DNA from: Mycobacterium florentinum
Lineage (GTDB): Bacteria > Actinomycetota > Actinomycetes > Mycobacteriales > Mycobacteriaceae
Length of the DNA stretch: 64,000 bases
Assembly: GCF_010730355.1 (NCBI RefSeq)
Contig: NZ_AP022576.1
Location: 2,480,001 to 2,544,000, forward strand
Direction: 5' to 3'
Shown: in pieces, positions 22,544 to 31,982 of the stretch
Layout: each line of letters begins with the position of its first letter
Numbering within the stretch: the first letter of the stretch is position 1
Made by a program: the position numbers and the translations under genes
Notes under the pieces: model-generated
Told to the model about the DNA's origin: nothing
Seen by the model: only the letters and a program-made list of their open reading frames with translations
Databases searched by the model: none

Positions 22544-24280
22544 TCAGTCGAGGATCCTTCGTGCGACGTTGGTGCTGACGAGGTCGAGGAGTTCATCACC
22601 GCGGCCGGCCAGGATGGTTCGGATTGCGTACAGCGAGAACCCCTTTACCTGCTCAGCGGTGATGGTCGGCGGGATGGTGAGCTCCTGACGCGCGGTGACC
22701 ACGTCGATGACCGCGGGCCCGTCATGCGCGAACGCGACTTCCAACGCCGCGTTGAGGTCAGCGGGCTGTTCGACACGCTGCGCAAAGAGCCCGACCGCGC
22801 GCGCCACCGCGGCGAAGTCGACTGCCGCCAAGTCGGTGCCGAAGTTCACGATGCCGGCGGCCTTCATCTCCAACTCGACGAAACCCAGCGATGAGTTGTT
22901 GAACACAATCACCTTCACCGGCAGTCGATTCTGCTTGAGCGTCACCAGTTCCCCGAACAGCATCGTCAGGCCGCCGTCCCCCGCCAGCGCGACAACCTGC
23001 CGACCACGGTCAACAGTCTGTGCACCGATCGCGTGCGAGAGGGCACCTGCCATGCTCCCGTGCGTCGCCGACCCGATCAGACGGCGCCGACCGTTCATCG
23101 TCAGGTACCGGGCCGCCCAAATCGTGGGTGTGCCTACGTCATAGGTGAACACCGCATCATCGCTTGCCAGTTGACTGGCAAGCCGCGCAACGTATTCCGG
23201 CCGGATCGGCGTGCGGTCGCGGTCGTTGACCGCCAGATCGTCAAGCGACTTGCGGGTCCTGCGGTAGTGCTTCAGCGCGCGATCCAAGTGGTCTCGCTCG
23301 AATGCTGGGGAGAGCAGCGGCCGCAACGCGCTGATCGTGTCCTTCACCGTGCCAAGCAATCCGAGATCGACATGCGCGCGCCTGCCGATATGGCTCCCGT
23401 CGATGTCGACCTGAATGATGGTGGCGGCGGTGGGATAGAACTGCCGGTAAGGGAAGTCGGTGCCCAGCATCAGCAGCACATCGGCCTCCTTGATCGCCTT
23501 GTATCCGGAGGCGAAGCCGAGCAGACCGGTCATGCCGACGTCGTAGGGGTTGTCGTACTCCAGATGCTCCTTGCCGCGCAACGCATGCACGATCGGCGCC
23601 CCCAACGTCCCTGCGAGGTCAACGACTTCGTCGTGCGCCCCGGCGCACCCCGCGCCAGCAAGGATCGTGATGCGTGTCGAGCGGTTGAGCATATCGGCGG
23701 CCTGGCGCAACGGCTCGTGGGCGGGTCGCAGCACCGAGCGGGTAGCCAAAACCGGCCCGATCTTCCAGTCCGGGTCACTGAGCTGGCTCAGGAAAACCTC
23801 TCCCGGTACGACAACAACGGCGACGCCGCGCTGTTCGATCGCGGACCGCATCGCCATCTCGACAATGCGTAGCGCCATTTCCGGCTTGCTGACGAGCTCG
23901 CAATACACGCTGCACTCACGGAACAGCTCCTGCGGGTGCGTCTCCTGGAAGTACTGCGAACCGACTTCATCCAGCGGTATCTGCGCCGCGATCGCCAAAA
24001 CTGGAACACGAGTGCGCTGCGCGTCGAACAACCCGTTGATCAGATGCAGATTGCCCGGCCCGCAGCTGCCGACACACACCGCCAGGCCGCCGGTCAAAGC
24101 GGCGTCGGCCGCGGCGGCGAAGGCCGCGGCTTCCTCGTGACGCACGTGTTCCCAAGCGATTCGGCCCGAGCGGCGGATCGCATCGGTAAATCCGTTGAGG
24201 CTGTCACCCGGTAGGCCATAGACACGTGCTATCCCGCTGCCTTCGAGTGCTGAAATGATGTGCTGCGCAACGGTTGGCAA
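22544..24280 (-). CDS. poxB: Pyruvate oxidase / pyruvate:quinone oxidoreductase, TPP-dependent
   Basis: A 578-residue thiamine-diphosphate flavoenzyme that aligns by eye along its whole length with Escherichia coli PoxB. Shared blocks include HEEAAAFAAAADAAL, CVGSCGPGNLHLING, RGKEHLEYDNPYDVGMTGL and GDGGLTMLFGELVTL plus NNSSLGF for TPP/Mg binding. The C-terminal AKGFSLY-type segment (VKGFSLYAIRTILAGRGDE) is the membrane-activation tail of PoxB. PoxB decarboxylates pyruvate to acetate and CO2 and passes electrons to quinone. The start is a TTG at 24280 with GAGGAG nine bases upstream. In this setting it could use pyruvate released by the lower meta-cleavage pathway, but that link is only positional. 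Confidence 0.88.
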   Translation of the reverse strand: MPTVAQHIISALEGSGIARVYGLPGDSLNGFTDAIRRSGRIAWEHVRHEEAAAFAAAADAALTGGLAVCVGSCGPGNLHLINGLFDAQRTRVPVLAIAAQIPLDEVGSQYFQETHPQELFRECSVYCELVSKPEMALRIVEMAMRSAIEQRGVAVVVVPGEVFLSQLSDPDWKIGPVLATRSVLRPAHEPLRQAADMLNRSTRITILAGAGCAGAHDEVVDLAGTLGAPIVHALRGKEHLEYDNPYDVGMTGLLGFASGYKAIKEADVLLMLGTDFPYRQFYPTAATIIQVDIDGSHIGRRAHVDLGLLGTVKDTISALRPLLSPAFERDHLDRALKHYRRTRKSLDDLAVNDRDRTPIRPEYVARLASQLASDDAVFTYDVGTPTIWAARYLTMNGRRRLIGSATHGSMAGALSHAIGAQTVDRGRQVVALAGDGGLTMLFGELVTLKQNRLPVKVIVFNNSSLGFVELEMKAAGIVNFGTDLAAVDFAAVARAVGLFAQRVEQPADLNAALEVAFAHDGPAVIDVVTARQELTIPPTITAEQVKGFSLYAIRTILAGRGDELLDLVSTNVARRILD

Positions 24281-24348
24281 TGCCTCGTCTCCTCGATCAT
24301 CGGGCGGTCACGCGCCGTCGAGGGTTCCGGGTTGGGCGGCCTCGGTGC

Positions 24349-25557
24349 TTAAGCCGTCGACTTCTCCAGGACGTGCACGCCGCACGCGGAACCGAGTCCG
24401 ATCACGTGAGCCAGGCCCACCTTGGCATCCTTGATCTGGCGTTCTCCGGCCTCGCCACGCAGGTGGTGACAGATCTCCCAGACGTTGGCGATGCCGGTGG
24501 CCGCGATGGGATGGCCCTTGGACTCCAGCCCGCCTGACACGTTCACCGGAGTCGAACCGTCACGCCAGGTCGCACCCGAGTTGAAGAAATCCGCCGCGCC
24601 GCCCTCTTCGCACAGCATCAGGTTGTCGTAGTGCACCAGTTCGGCGGTGGCGAAACAATCGTGCAATTCGACGAGATCGAGGTCGGCTGGGCCGATGCCC
24701 GCCTGCTCGTATGCGATCGTGGCGGCCTTTCGGGTGAGCGTGTTGACGTTCGGCAACACCTGACAGCCTTCTTCATAGGGGTCGGTCGTCAGGACCGACG
24801 CCGACACCTTCACCGCGCGCCGCCGCTGTTCGAGCGACAGCGACTTCAGGGTCTCGCCGCTGCACACGACCGCGGCCGCCGCACCATCGCAGTTCGCCGA
24901 GCACATCGGGCGCGTGTTCGGGTACGCGATCATGACGTCGTTCATGATCTGCTCGAGGGTGAACCGCTTTTGGTATGACGCAAGCGGATTCAGCGTGGAG
25001 TGGGCGTGGTTCTTCTCGCTGATCTTCGCGAACAACTCGAAGCTGGTGCCGCCGTACTTGTGGCCGTATTCGACCCCGATCTGGGCGAAGACGCCCGGCA
25101 TCGTCTCCGTACCGATCCTGCCGTCGATCCCCGCGACCGCTCCATAGCGGCCGGCCGGCGTCCAGGTGTCAGCGTCCTTCTTCTTGGCCCCGCCCGCCAG
25201 CAGACCGGCACCCGCGAGCTTCTCGACACCGACCGCCAGGCCGTAGTCCACCTCGCCGGCCTTGACGGCCATGATGGCGGTGCGCAGTGCGGTGGCACCG
25301 GTGGCGCAGGCGTTGGCGACGTTGTAGACGGGGATGCCCGTTTGGCCGATCTGCTTCTGAAGCTGTTGCCCGACACTGGCATTCGCGTTCATCAGGTTGC
25401 CCGCGGCGAGCACACCAATGTCGGCCATGGTGACGCCCGCGTCCGAAAGCGCGCCCATGGCGGCCTCGGCCGCCAGGTCGACGGTGTCGAGTTCGGGGTG
25501 CTTGCCGAACTTGGTCATGTGGATGCCGAGGATCCAGACCTCATCGCTTGCGCTCAT
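24349..25557 (-). CDS. Thiolase / SCP2-type acetyl-CoA acetyltransferase
   Basis: A 402-residue non-decarboxylating thiolase-superfamily protein of the lipid-transfer (SCP2) subgroup. The nucleophile region is [11 protein letters not shown], and the C-terminal motifs [10 protein letters not shown] and [10 protein letters not shown] supply the His residues. The start at 25557 overlaps the stop of the upstream DUF35 gene (TGATG), so the two are translationally coupled. Such thiolase/DUF35 pairs act together on CoA thioesters, either as thiolases or, in the sterol pathway, as aldolases. Here it could perform the last CoA-cleavage step of the nearby 2-aminobenzoyl-CoA route, but the substrate is not readable. 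The longer open frame upstream runs through the DUF35 gene in another frame and is rejected. Confidence 0.85.
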   Translation of the reverse strand: MSASDEVWILGIHMTKFGKHPELDTVDLAAEAAMGALSDAGVTMADIGVLAAGNLMNANASVGQQLQKQIGQTGIPVYNVANACATGATALRTAIMAVKAGEVDYGLAVGVEKLAGAGLLAGGAKKKDADTWTPAGRYGAVAGIDGRIGTETMPGVFAQIGVEYGHKYGGTSFELFAKISEKNHAHSTLNPLASYQKRFTLEQIMNDVMIAYPNTRPMCSANCDGAAAAVVCSGETLKSLSLEQRRRAVKVSASVLTTDPYEEGCQVLPNVNTLTRKAATIAYEQAGIGPADLDLVELHDCFATAELVHYDNLMLCEEGGAADFFNSGATWRDGSTPVNVSGGLESKGHPIAATGIANVWEICHHLRGEAGERQIKDAKVGLAHVIGLGSACGVHVLEKSTA

Positions 25558-25970
25558 CACTGCTCCTTGGTTGCCGAAACGGGTTCGAAACCGAACCCGA
25601 CCGCCTCCGTGCCCTCGGAGTCGGTGCCGATCGAGTGGGTGGCGAGACGTACTTTCATGCCGTCGAAAACGTGCTCGGGGTCGGGCTCGACGTTGATGAG
25701 GTTGGCACGCACCTGGGTTCCGCCGCAGTCGACCACGGCGGCCACGAAGGGGGTAGGGATACCGGGCGCCGCGAACGCAACGATGGTGAACGCGCGCACC
25801 GTGCCCTCGGTCACGACCGGGACGGTCCTGAATTCGGTGGCAAAGCACTTGGCGCAGGCGTTTCGCCGGTCGAAGTATCGGGCACCGCAGTTGACGCATT
25901 CCTGCGCGACCAGACGCGGTTTGTCGTCGTCCAGCACCAGATAGTCGACCAGCGGGATCTGTCCGGCCAT
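25557..25970 (-). CDS. DUF35 OB-fold, zinc-ribbon acyl-CoA-associated protein
   Basis: A 137-residue protein with a rubredoxin-like zinc ribbon ([18 protein letters not shown], about residues 30-47) and a C-terminal OB-fold (GTVRAFTIV ... [11 protein letters not shown]). DUF35 proteins bind acyl-CoA and partner thiolases or MaoC hydratases, as ChsH2 does with Ltp2. Its stop codon overlaps the thiolase start. The ATG at 25970 is used because the frame upstream has no family similarity. It is divergent from the OsmC-like gene. Confidence 0.85.
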   Translation of the reverse strand: MAGQIPLVDYLVLDDDKPRLVAQECVNCGARYFDRRNACAKCFATEFRTVPVVTEGTVRAFTIVAFAAPGIPTPFVAAVVDCGGTQVRANLINVEPDPEHVFDGMKVRLATHSIGTDSEGTEAVGFGFEPVSATKEQ

Positions 25971-26036
25971 GCGCACCTCCGTCGTTGGTGTCCTCGACGT
26001 TATCGCGAGACCGCCGACCCCGATAGCCTGGGCCGC

Positions 26037-26504
26037 ATGACAAGCCAGAGCGACAAGGACGCGGCGTCGGCCGAGGGCACGGTGACCGTCACGGAGACGG
26101 GCACGGGCACGTACACGCAGCAGATCACCGCCGGACACCACCTGCTCGTTGCCGACGAGCCACGGCCGACCGGCGACGACGCCGGGCCCACGCCGTACGA
26201 CCTACTGCTGGCCGCGCTGGGTTCGTGTACCTCGATGACGGTGCGGATGTACGCCAACCGCAAGGGCTGGCCACTGGAGCGGGTGCGAGTAACGTTGCGG
26301 CACTCGCGTATTCATGCGCAGGACTGCGCCGAGTGCGAAACCAAGTCCGGTTGGATCGATCACATTGATCGGGAGATCGAGTTGACCGGCGATCTCGACC
26401 AGACACAACGGGATCGGCTGTTGCTCATCGCCGAACGTTGTCCCGTCCATCAGACGCTGACCTCGGAAGTCCGGGTCGCCACATCATTGCGCGTTCCGCA
26501 ATAG
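26037..26504 (+). CDS. OsmC family protein
   Basis: A 155-residue OsmC/Ohr-superfamily protein with both reactive cysteines: the first in [14 protein letters not shown] and the second in [10 protein letters not shown]. The family reduces organic hydroperoxides or acts on other thiol-linked electrophiles. The ATG at 26037 lies 67 bp from the divergent DUF35 start, so the two genes share a promoter region. The long open frame running in from 25548 covers the DUF35 gene antisense and is not coding. A role in handling oxidative stress from aromatic oxidation is possible but unproven. Confidence 0.88.
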   Translation: MTSQSDKDAASAEGTVTVTETGTGTYTQQITAGHHLLVADEPRPTGDDAGPTPYDLLLAALGSCTSMTVRMYANRKGWPLERVRVTLRHSRIHAQDCAECETKSGWIDHIDREIELTGDLDQTQRDRLLLIAERCPVHQTLTSEVRVATSLRVPQ

Positions 26505-26573
26505 ATTCGGGTAACTCCCCTCCCCGAAGGTGATTACTGCACCTTCTCTACTCGACGTAATATATCGTTATCT

Positions 26574-26585
26574 TGACGATCGTAA
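26574..26585. promoter_or_regulatory. TGAC-N4-GTAA operator candidate 1, before the SDR-RidA unit
   Basis: Bases 26574-26585 read TGACGATCGTAA, an imperfect palindrome of half-sites TGAC and GTAA. The same pattern occurs before the CoA ligase (27813), the monooxygenase/reductase (29553) and the paaX gene (36050). A leading T makes TTGACG, which resembles a -35 element, so a bound protein would cover the promoter. It lies 24 bp before the GTG at 26609. Confidence 0.55.
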
Positions 26586-26608
26586 CTATTTCATGGCACC
26601 GTCAAAGG

Positions 26609-27370
26609 GTGCTCAACTCGAGTCCAGTGGCCCTGATCACCGGTGCCGGCCGCGGCATCGGTCGTGCGTCGGCGGTGCGTCTTAGCGCGGCGGGCTACCG
26701 CGTCGCCCTGACCTCGCGCAGCGAAGACCAACTCCACGAAACCGCCCGATCCTGTTCCGGCGAGGCGCTCGTGCTGCCGGACGACATCACGTCCACCGAC
26801 GCCATCGACCGCGTCTTCGACACGGTCGAGGAAGCGTGGGGCGGCGTCGACGTCCTGGTCGCCAATGCGGGTGCGGCAACCTCGGCTCCCGTTTCCAGGA
26901 CCACCGACGAACAGTGGGCCCAGATGCTCGACCTGAACCTCACCGCGCCGTTTCGTTGCATTCGGCGGGCCCTTCCCACCATGGTCGAGCAGGGCCACGG
27001 CCGCATCGTGGTCGTGGCTTCCGTCGCCGCCAAGAAGGGTGAGCCCTACGTCAGCGCCTATACCGCCAGCAAGCACGGCGTACTGGGCGTCGTCCGCTCG
27101 GCGGCGGCCGAGGTCGCGGCCAAGGGAGTCACCGTCAATGCGGTCTGCCCGGGCTACGTCGACTCGTCGATGACACAGCACACCATCGCCAACATCGCGA
27201 CGGCAACCAACTGCACGCCGGAGGAAGCACGAGCAGTGCTGGAGGCCAAGCAACCCAACCGGCGCCTGGTGACGGTCTACGAGGTAGCCGAAGCAGTCTG
27301 GCTGTGCGTCACGAACTCCGCCCTCAACGGGCAGGGCATCACCATCGACGGCGGAGGAGTCCAGTCGTGA
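26609..27370 (+). CDS. Short-chain dehydrogenase/reductase
   Basis: A classical SDR of 253 residues from the GTG at 26609. The cofactor motif is TGAGRGIGRAS near the N-terminus, followed by NAGAATSAPV, a catalytic Ser in VVASVAAKKG, the YTASK motif, and a VCPGYVDSSM loop. In the 2-aminobenzoyl-CoA gene cluster context it would oxidise or reduce a CoA-bound hydroxy/oxo intermediate. Its stop overlaps the start of the RidA gene (GTGA). A TTG at 26573 would extend the frame through the operator candidate, so it is rejected. Confidence 0.85.
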   Translation: MLNSSPVALITGAGRGIGRASAVRLSAAGYRVALTSRSEDQLHETARSCSGEALVLPDDITSTDAIDRVFDTVEEAWGGVDVLVANAGAATSAPVSRTTDEQWAQMLDLNLTAPFRCIRRALPTMVEQGHGRIVVVASVAAKKGEPYVSAYTASKHGVLGVVRSAAAEVAAKGVTVNAVCPGYVDSSMTQHTIANIATATNCTPEEARAVLEAKQPNRRLVTVYEVAEAVWLCVTNSALNGQGITIDGGGVQS

Positions 27371-27765
27371 GTCTCGAGTTCGTCAACCCGCCCGAATTGG
27401 GCACCCCCAAGGGCTTTTCGCACGCCGTCGTGGGCACCGGGTCAATCGTGTTCCTGGCCGGGGAGACGGCACTGGACGCGTCGGGGCGCATCGTCGGCGA
27501 GAATGTGGCCGCGCAATTCGAGCAAGCCCTGGGCAATCTGCTCACCGCACTCGCGGCCGCGGGCGGCACGCCCTCGGACCTCGCCAGCCTGACGATCTAC
27601 ATCGTCGATATGGACGACTACCGAGCCAACTCCCGCGCCATCGGCGCCGTCTGGAAGCGACTCGTCGGCACTCAATACCCCGCCATGGCGGGCATCGGTG
27701 TCGCGCGCCTGTGGGACGCCGAGGCGCTCGTCGAAGTGCAGGGATACGCCGTCCTGCCCGCCTGA
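27367..27765 (+). CDS. RidA/YjgF family enamine-iminium deaminase-like protein
   Basis: A 132-residue RidA-fold protein. RidA proteins hydrolyse reactive enamine or imine intermediates to ketones plus ammonia. The family blocks FLAGETALDASGRIV, QFEQALGNLLTALAAAGG and IYIVDMDDY are clear. The segment YPAMAGIGVARLWD replaces the Arg-containing PARSCVEVARL of canonical RidA with Met at the substrate-carboxylate Arg position. This is consistent with a substrate whose carboxyl group is masked, for example as a CoA thioester. The gene is coupled to the preceding SDR by a GTGA overlap. In the 2-aminobenzoyl-CoA route it could deaminate the amino-cyclohexene intermediate. Confidence 0.88.
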   Translation: MSLEFVNPPELGTPKGFSHAVVGTGSIVFLAGETALDASGRIVGENVAAQFEQALGNLLTALAAAGGTPSDLASLTIYIVDMDDYRANSRAIGAVWKRLVGTQYPAMAGIGVARLWDAEALVEVQGYAVLPA

Positions 27766-27812
27766 GCGTTCCCGTGGTCACCCCGGGGCCGCCATCTTCT
27801 ATGTCTCTTTCT

Positions 27813-27824
27813 TGACTATCGTCA
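27813..27824. promoter_or_regulatory. TGAC-N4-GTCA operator candidate 2, before the CoA ligase
   Basis: TGACTATCGTCA at 27813-27824 is a perfect TGAC/GTCA inverted repeat. It overlaps one TTGACT and directly abuts a consensus-like TTGACA (27825-27830), so it sits in the -35 region of the ligase promoter. The ligase ATG at 27886 follows with a good AGGAAGG Shine-Dalgarno sequence. Confidence 0.6.
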
Positions 27825-27885
27825 TTGACAGTCCATACCACGTACCGCACACTGCACTCGAGTGGTTTCTTCCAGGAAGGACGCG

Positions 27886-29517
27886 ATGCCGCCACCCTCT
27901 GCCCACCACGACACTTTTTGCCGAGACAATCTTCCGGCCGAAGGCGACTGGCCCGAGCTGCTCTTCGACCTGCCCGGCCTGGAGTACCCCGAGCGGCTCA
28001 ACTGCGCCGTCGAGCTACTCGACGATGTCGCCGACCGCGTCGGCGCCGATCGGCCATGCCTGTTGGCACCCGGCTCCGCGGTGTGGACGTATGGCGACCT
28101 GCGTCGCGTCTCCAACAAGATCGCGGCGGTGCTCACCGAAGATCACGGGATCGTCCCGGGAAATCGTGTCCTGCTCCGCGGCCCGAACAATCCGTGGCTG
28201 GTCGCCTGCTGGTTCGGCGTGATCAAGGCCGGCGCGGTGGCGGTCACCACGATGCCGATGCTGCGCGCGGGAGAACTGGCCGACATCGCCGAAATCGCCG
28301 CCGCCGACTTCGCGCTCTGCGACGCCCGTTTCGCCGACGAGCTGGACTCGTCGGGCATTGGGGGACTGCGCGTCGTGGAGTACGGCGCCGGCGCCGGTCT
28401 CGACGCCGCCATCAAGGACAAGACCGCGGAGTTCAGGCCGGTCGACACCTCAGCGGAAGACGTTGCCCTGCTTGCCTTTACATCGGGCACGACCGGCCGC
28501 CCCAAAGCCACGATGCACTTCCACCGCGACATCTTGGCGATTGCCGACACCTTCTCGGCGCACATCCTCAAGCCGGTGGCCTCGGACATCTTCACGGGAA
28601 CTCCGCCGCTTGCGTTCACCTTCGGCCTAGGCAGCCTGGTCGTGTTCCCGCTGCGCGTGGGCGCCTCAACCCTGTTGCTGGAGAGGGCGACTCCCGACCA
28701 ACTCGCCGACCTCATCGCGGAGCACCGGGTATCGGTCTGCTTCACCGCACCCACGGCCTACCGCTCGATACTGACCTCCGGCAAGGCCAACCAACTCTCG
28801 ACGCTGCGCCGGGCGGTCTCCGCCGGAGAACATCTCCCCGCGGCGACGTGGCAATCGGTCTTCGACGCAACCGGCATTCGCCTGATCGACGGCATCGGGG
28901 CGACCGAGATGCTGCACATCTTCATCGCGTCCGCCGACGAAGATCCGAGGCCAGGTTCCACCGGGCGCGCCGTACCCGGCTACGTCGCAACGGTTCTCGA
29001 CGAACACGGCCACCCCCTGCCCCCGGGGACTCCGGGGAGACTCGCGGTCAAGGGCCCCACCGGCTGTCGCTACTTGCGCGACGATCGGCAACACGAGTAC
29101 GTGCAAAACGGCTGGAACATCACCGGCGACACCTTCGTCCAAGATGCCGATGGCTACTTCTGGTATCAGGCTCGCAGCGACGACATGATCGTGTCCTCGG
29201 GCTACAACATCGCCGGCCCCGAAGTCGAAAACGCCCTGCTCGCACACCCGGACGTGAGCGAGTGCGGTGTGGTCGGCCTCCCGGACGAGAGCCGGGGTCA
29301 ACTTGTCACCGCCTTCGTGGTGCTGCGCGAGGGAGTAGACGGCACGGAAGTTGTTGCGACGCAACTGCAGGAGTTCGTCAAGCAACGCATCGCTCCCTAC
29401 AAGTACCCGCGCCGCGTGGTCTTCATCGAGCAGTTGCCCAAGACGGCCAGCGGCAAGTTGCAGCGCAAACGGCTTCAAGAACTGGAACCGAGCCGGAGCA
29501 CCCAACACGCCCACTGA
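27886..29517 (+). CDS. Aryl-CoA ligase, 2-aminobenzoate/benzoate-CoA ligase type
   Basis: A 543-residue AMP-forming ligase. Motifs: FTSGTTGRPKATMHFHRD (P-loop), DGIGATEMLHIF, the acceptor region YQARSDDMIVSSGYNIAGPEVE, and the C-terminal APYKYPRRV followed by LPKTASGKLQRKRL with the catalytic Lys. The APYKYPR and ATEMLHIF segments are characteristic of the benzoate-CoA / 2-aminobenzoate-CoA ligase subgroup rather than fatty-acid ligases. It would convert anthranilate (or salicylate) plus ATP and CoA to the aryl-CoA used by the monooxygenase/reductase encoded next. The ATG at 27886 is preceded by AGGAAGG; a GTG at 27862 is a weaker alternative. Confidence 0.87.
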   Translation: MPPPSAHHDTFCRDNLPAEGDWPELLFDLPGLEYPERLNCAVELLDDVADRVGADRPCLLAPGSAVWTYGDLRRVSNKIAAVLTEDHGIVPGNRVLLRGPNNPWLVACWFGVIKAGAVAVTTMPMLRAGELADIAEIAAADFALCDARFADELDSSGIGGLRVVEYGAGAGLDAAIKDKTAEFRPVDTSAEDVALLAFTSGTTGRPKATMHFHRDILAIADTFSAHILKPVASDIFTGTPPLAFTFGLGSLVVFPLRVGASTLLLERATPDQLADLIAEHRVSVCFTAPTAYRSILTSGKANQLSTLRRAVSAGEHLPAATWQSVFDATGIRLIDGIGATEMLHIFIASADEDPRPGSTGRAVPGYVATVLDEHGHPLPPGTPGRLAVKGPTGCRYLRDDRQHEYVQNGWNITGDTFVQDADGYFWYQARSDDMIVSSGYNIAGPEVENALLAHPDVSECGVVGLPDESRGQLVTAFVVLREGVDGTEVVATQLQEFVKQRIAPYKYPRRVVFIEQLPKTASGKLQRKRLQELEPSRSTQHAH

Positions 29518-29551
29518 CGACTTCGTCCATCGGGACCGATATATACGATAT

Positions 29552-29581
29552 TTGACGCTCGTAATTTATAGGGCATATAAT
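29552..29581 (+). promoter_or_regulatory. Promoter with overlapping TGAC-N4-GTAA operator candidate 3
   Basis: A TTGACG -35 element (29552-29557) and a perfect TATAAT -10 element (29576-29581) are separated by 18 bp. The operator-like TGACGCTCGTAA (29553-29564) overlaps the -35. The flanks are AT-rich compared with the genes around them. The strong AGGAGG just before the GTG at 29616 completes a well-formed expression signal for the monooxygenase/reductase operon. This is the clearest promoter in the window. Confidence 0.68.
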
Positions 29582-29615
29582 ACCCTCGTCGCCCGAATTC
29601 CTACAGGAGGCCAGT

Positions 29616-31982
29616 GTGCGTATTGCAGTCGTCGGTGGCGGTCCGGGCGGCCTGTACTTTTCGGCCCTGGCCAAGCAGCTGGGCCCGGACAACGAGATCA
29701 CGGTGTGGGAAAGGAATGCCGCCGACGACACCTTCGGGTTCGGCGTCGTCTTCTCCGACGAGACCCTCGGCGGGATCGAGCACGCGGACAGTGAGATCTA
29801 TCGGCGGATGGAGCAGGAATTCGCGCGCTGGGACGACATCGACGTGCATTTCCGCGGTGAGACGATTACCAGCGGGGGCCACCGTTTCGCGGCCATGAGC
29901 CGCAAGCGGCTGCTGCAGATTCTCCAGGAACGTTGTGCCGGCCTCGGCGTGAGCGTGCATTTCTGCACCGAGGCTCCGAATGTGAAAATCCTTGGCGCGA
30001 CGCATGATTTGGTCGTAGCATCCGACGGCGTCAATTCGGTGGTGCGTTCGGCCTACGCCTCGTCCTTCGAGCCGCGGCTCGACCACGGTGCGTGCAAGTA
30101 CATGTGGCTGGGGACCAGCAAGGTCTTCGACGCGTTCAAGTTCTATATTCGCGAAACGCCGTACGGCGTGATGCAGGCGCATGGCTACCCGTTCGATGCC
30201 ACGGGTAGCACCTTCATCGTCGAGATGAGGGAAGACGTCTGGCGCGCAGCCGGGTTCGACATCTTCGCGGCACGTGATTTCGCACCGGGTGAGTCCGACG
30301 AGAAATCCATCGACGTGGTCAAGGACCTGTTCGCCGACGTCCTCGACGGCCACGAGGTGATGGCGAACAACTCCAAATGGATGAACTTCGCCACCGTGCA
30401 CAACGAGCACTGGCGGCACGACAACATCGTGCTCCTCGGCGATGCCGCGCACACTGCCCACTTCTCCATCGGCTCAGGCACCAAGCTCGCGATGGAGGAT
30501 GCCCTGTCCCTGGCCGCCTGCCTGCACGAACACGATGACGTTGCCGTCGCGCTCAACGAGTACAAAACCGAGCGCAAGGCGGTCGTGCTGTCTACCCAGC
30601 GCGCAGCCCGGGCGAGCCTCGAATGGTTTGAGAACCTCAACCAATACGTCGACCAGCATCCCCAACAGTTCGCGTTCAACATCATGACCCGCAGCCGCCG
30701 GGTCACCTACGAGAACCTGCAATTGCGCGATCCCGAATTCGTTGCGCGCGTCAACGACTGGTTCGCCGCCGAGCACCTCTCCCACCGGCCCGACACCCCG
30801 CCGATGTTTCAGCCGTTCCAACTCGGCGAGTTGCAGCTGGCCAACCGCGTGGTGGTGTCCCCGATGGACATGTACCGTGCCCAGGCCGGCATGCCCAACA
30901 ACTTCCACCTGGTCCACCTCGGCGGCAAGGCGCTTGGCGGCGCCGGCCTGGTGATGACCGAAATGGTCTGCGTCAGCGAGACAGGCCGGATCACCCCCGG
31001 CTGCGCCGGCATATGGACCGACGAACAGGCGTGGGCCTGGCGGCAGGTCACGGACTTCGTACACGCGGACACACCCGCGAAAATCGGTGTCCAGCTTGGT
31101 CATTCCGGCCGCAAAGGCTCCACGAAGCTCATGTGGGACGGTATCGACCAGCCGCTCGACGAGGGTAACTGGGAAATCGTGGCCCCGTCGCCGCTCCCGT
31201 ACCAGCCGGATGTGAACCAGGTGCCCCGGGAACTCACCGAAGCGGACCTCGCGCAGATCAAACAGGACTTCGTCGACGCGGCAAGGCGATCCGACGAGGC
31301 GGGCTTTGATCTGCTCGAGCTGCACTGCGCACACGGCTATCTGCTCTCGTCCTTCATTTCCCCGGTCACCAACCAGCGCACCGACCAGTACGGCGGCGAC
31401 CTGGCCAGTCGGCTGCGCTACCCGCTGGAGGTGTTCCGGGCGGTACGGGAGGTGTGGCCGGCGCACAAGCCGATGACGGTCCGTATTTCCGCGACCGACT
31501 GGGTCGACGGCGGAATCACCGGTGACGACGCGGTTTTCATCGCCCAGGCCTTCAAGGATGCCGGCGCCGCCGCGATCGACGTCTCATCGGGCCAGGTGAC
31601 TCCCGCCGAGACGCCCGCCTTCGGCCGGTCCTATCAGACGCCCTTCGCGGACAAGATCCGCAACAACGTCGACATACCCACGATCGCGGTCGGTGTGATC
31701 TCGTCGCACGACGACGTGAATTCCATTGTGCTGGCCGGGCGGGCCGATCTGTGCGCGCTGGGCCGGGTTCATCTCTACGACGCCAACTGGACGCTGCACG
31801 CCGCCGCCGAACAGGACTACGCGGGCCCCGGTGCCCAATGGCCGAAGGCCTGGCGAGCCGGCCGGCGCAAACCGCAGACCGGCCGCACCGACGGCCCCAA
31901 GCCGCGCCTGCAACTGATCCGCGAGGGCGTGACCGGCACCCGACACGACCGGTGGCGGCCCGCCCAGCAGGAGAGTCGATGA
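29616..31982 (+). CDS. Fused FAD monooxygenase / old-yellow-enzyme reductase (2-aminobenzoyl-CoA monooxygenase/reductase type)
   Basis: A 788-residue fusion. The N-terminal half (about 1-380) is an aromatic FAD monooxygenase with GGGPGG at 7-12, a DG motif at Asp137 and GDAAHTAHFSIGSG at 275-288. The C-terminal half (about 397-750) is an old-yellow-enzyme-type FMN reductase with ANRVVVSPM, LGHSGRKGS and the HCAHGYLLSSF/QYGG region. This architecture is that of 2-aminobenzoyl-CoA monooxygenase/reductase of Azoarcus evansii, which hydroxylates and then reduces the ring of 2-aminobenzoyl-CoA. Closely similar fusions are also annotated as salicylyl-CoA 5-hydroxylase. I prefer the aminobenzoyl role because of the ligase, RidA and beta-oxidation neighbours and the absence of a gentisate dioxygenase. 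Its stop overlaps the next start (ATGA). Confidence 0.87.
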   Translation: MRIAVVGGGPGGLYFSALAKQLGPDNEITVWERNAADDTFGFGVVFSDETLGGIEHADSEIYRRMEQEFARWDDIDVHFRGETITSGGHRFAAMSRKRLLQILQERCAGLGVSVHFCTEAPNVKILGATHDLVVASDGVNSVVRSAYASSFEPRLDHGACKYMWLGTSKVFDAFKFYIRETPYGVMQAHGYPFDATGSTFIVEMREDVWRAAGFDIFAARDFAPGESDEKSIDVVKDLFADVLDGHEVMANNSKWMNFATVHNEHWRHDNIVLLGDAAHTAHFSIGSGTKLAMEDALSLAACLHEHDDVAVALNEYKTERKAVVLSTQRAARASLEWFENLNQYVDQHPQQFAFNIMTRSRRVTYENLQLRDPEFVARVNDWFAAEHLSHRPDTPPMFQPFQLGELQLANRVVVSPMDMYRAQAGMPNNFHLVHLGGKALGGAGLVMTEMVCVSETGRITPGCAGIWTDEQAWAWRQVTDFVHADTPAKIGVQLGHSGRKGSTKLMWDGIDQPLDEGNWEIVAPSPLPYQPDVNQVPRELTEADLAQIKQDFVDAARRSDEAGFDLLELHCAHGYLLSSFISPVTNQRTDQYGGDLASRLRYPLEVFRAVREVWPAHKPMTVRISATDWVDGGITGDDAVFIAQAFKDAGAAAIDVSSGQVTPAETPAFGRSYQTPFADKIRNNVDIPTIAVGVISSHDDVNSIVLAGRADLCALGRVHLYDANWTLHAAAEQDYAGPGAQWPKAWRAGRRKPQTGRTDGPKPRLQLIREGVTGTRHDRWRPAQQESR

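Noticed and set aside
29616-31982. Calling the fusion a salicylyl-CoA 5-hydroxylase
   Set aside because: Possible by similarity, but no gentisate dioxygenase is present and the RidA, dehydrogenase and crotonase neighbours fit the aminobenzoyl-CoA route better. Kept as an alternative.
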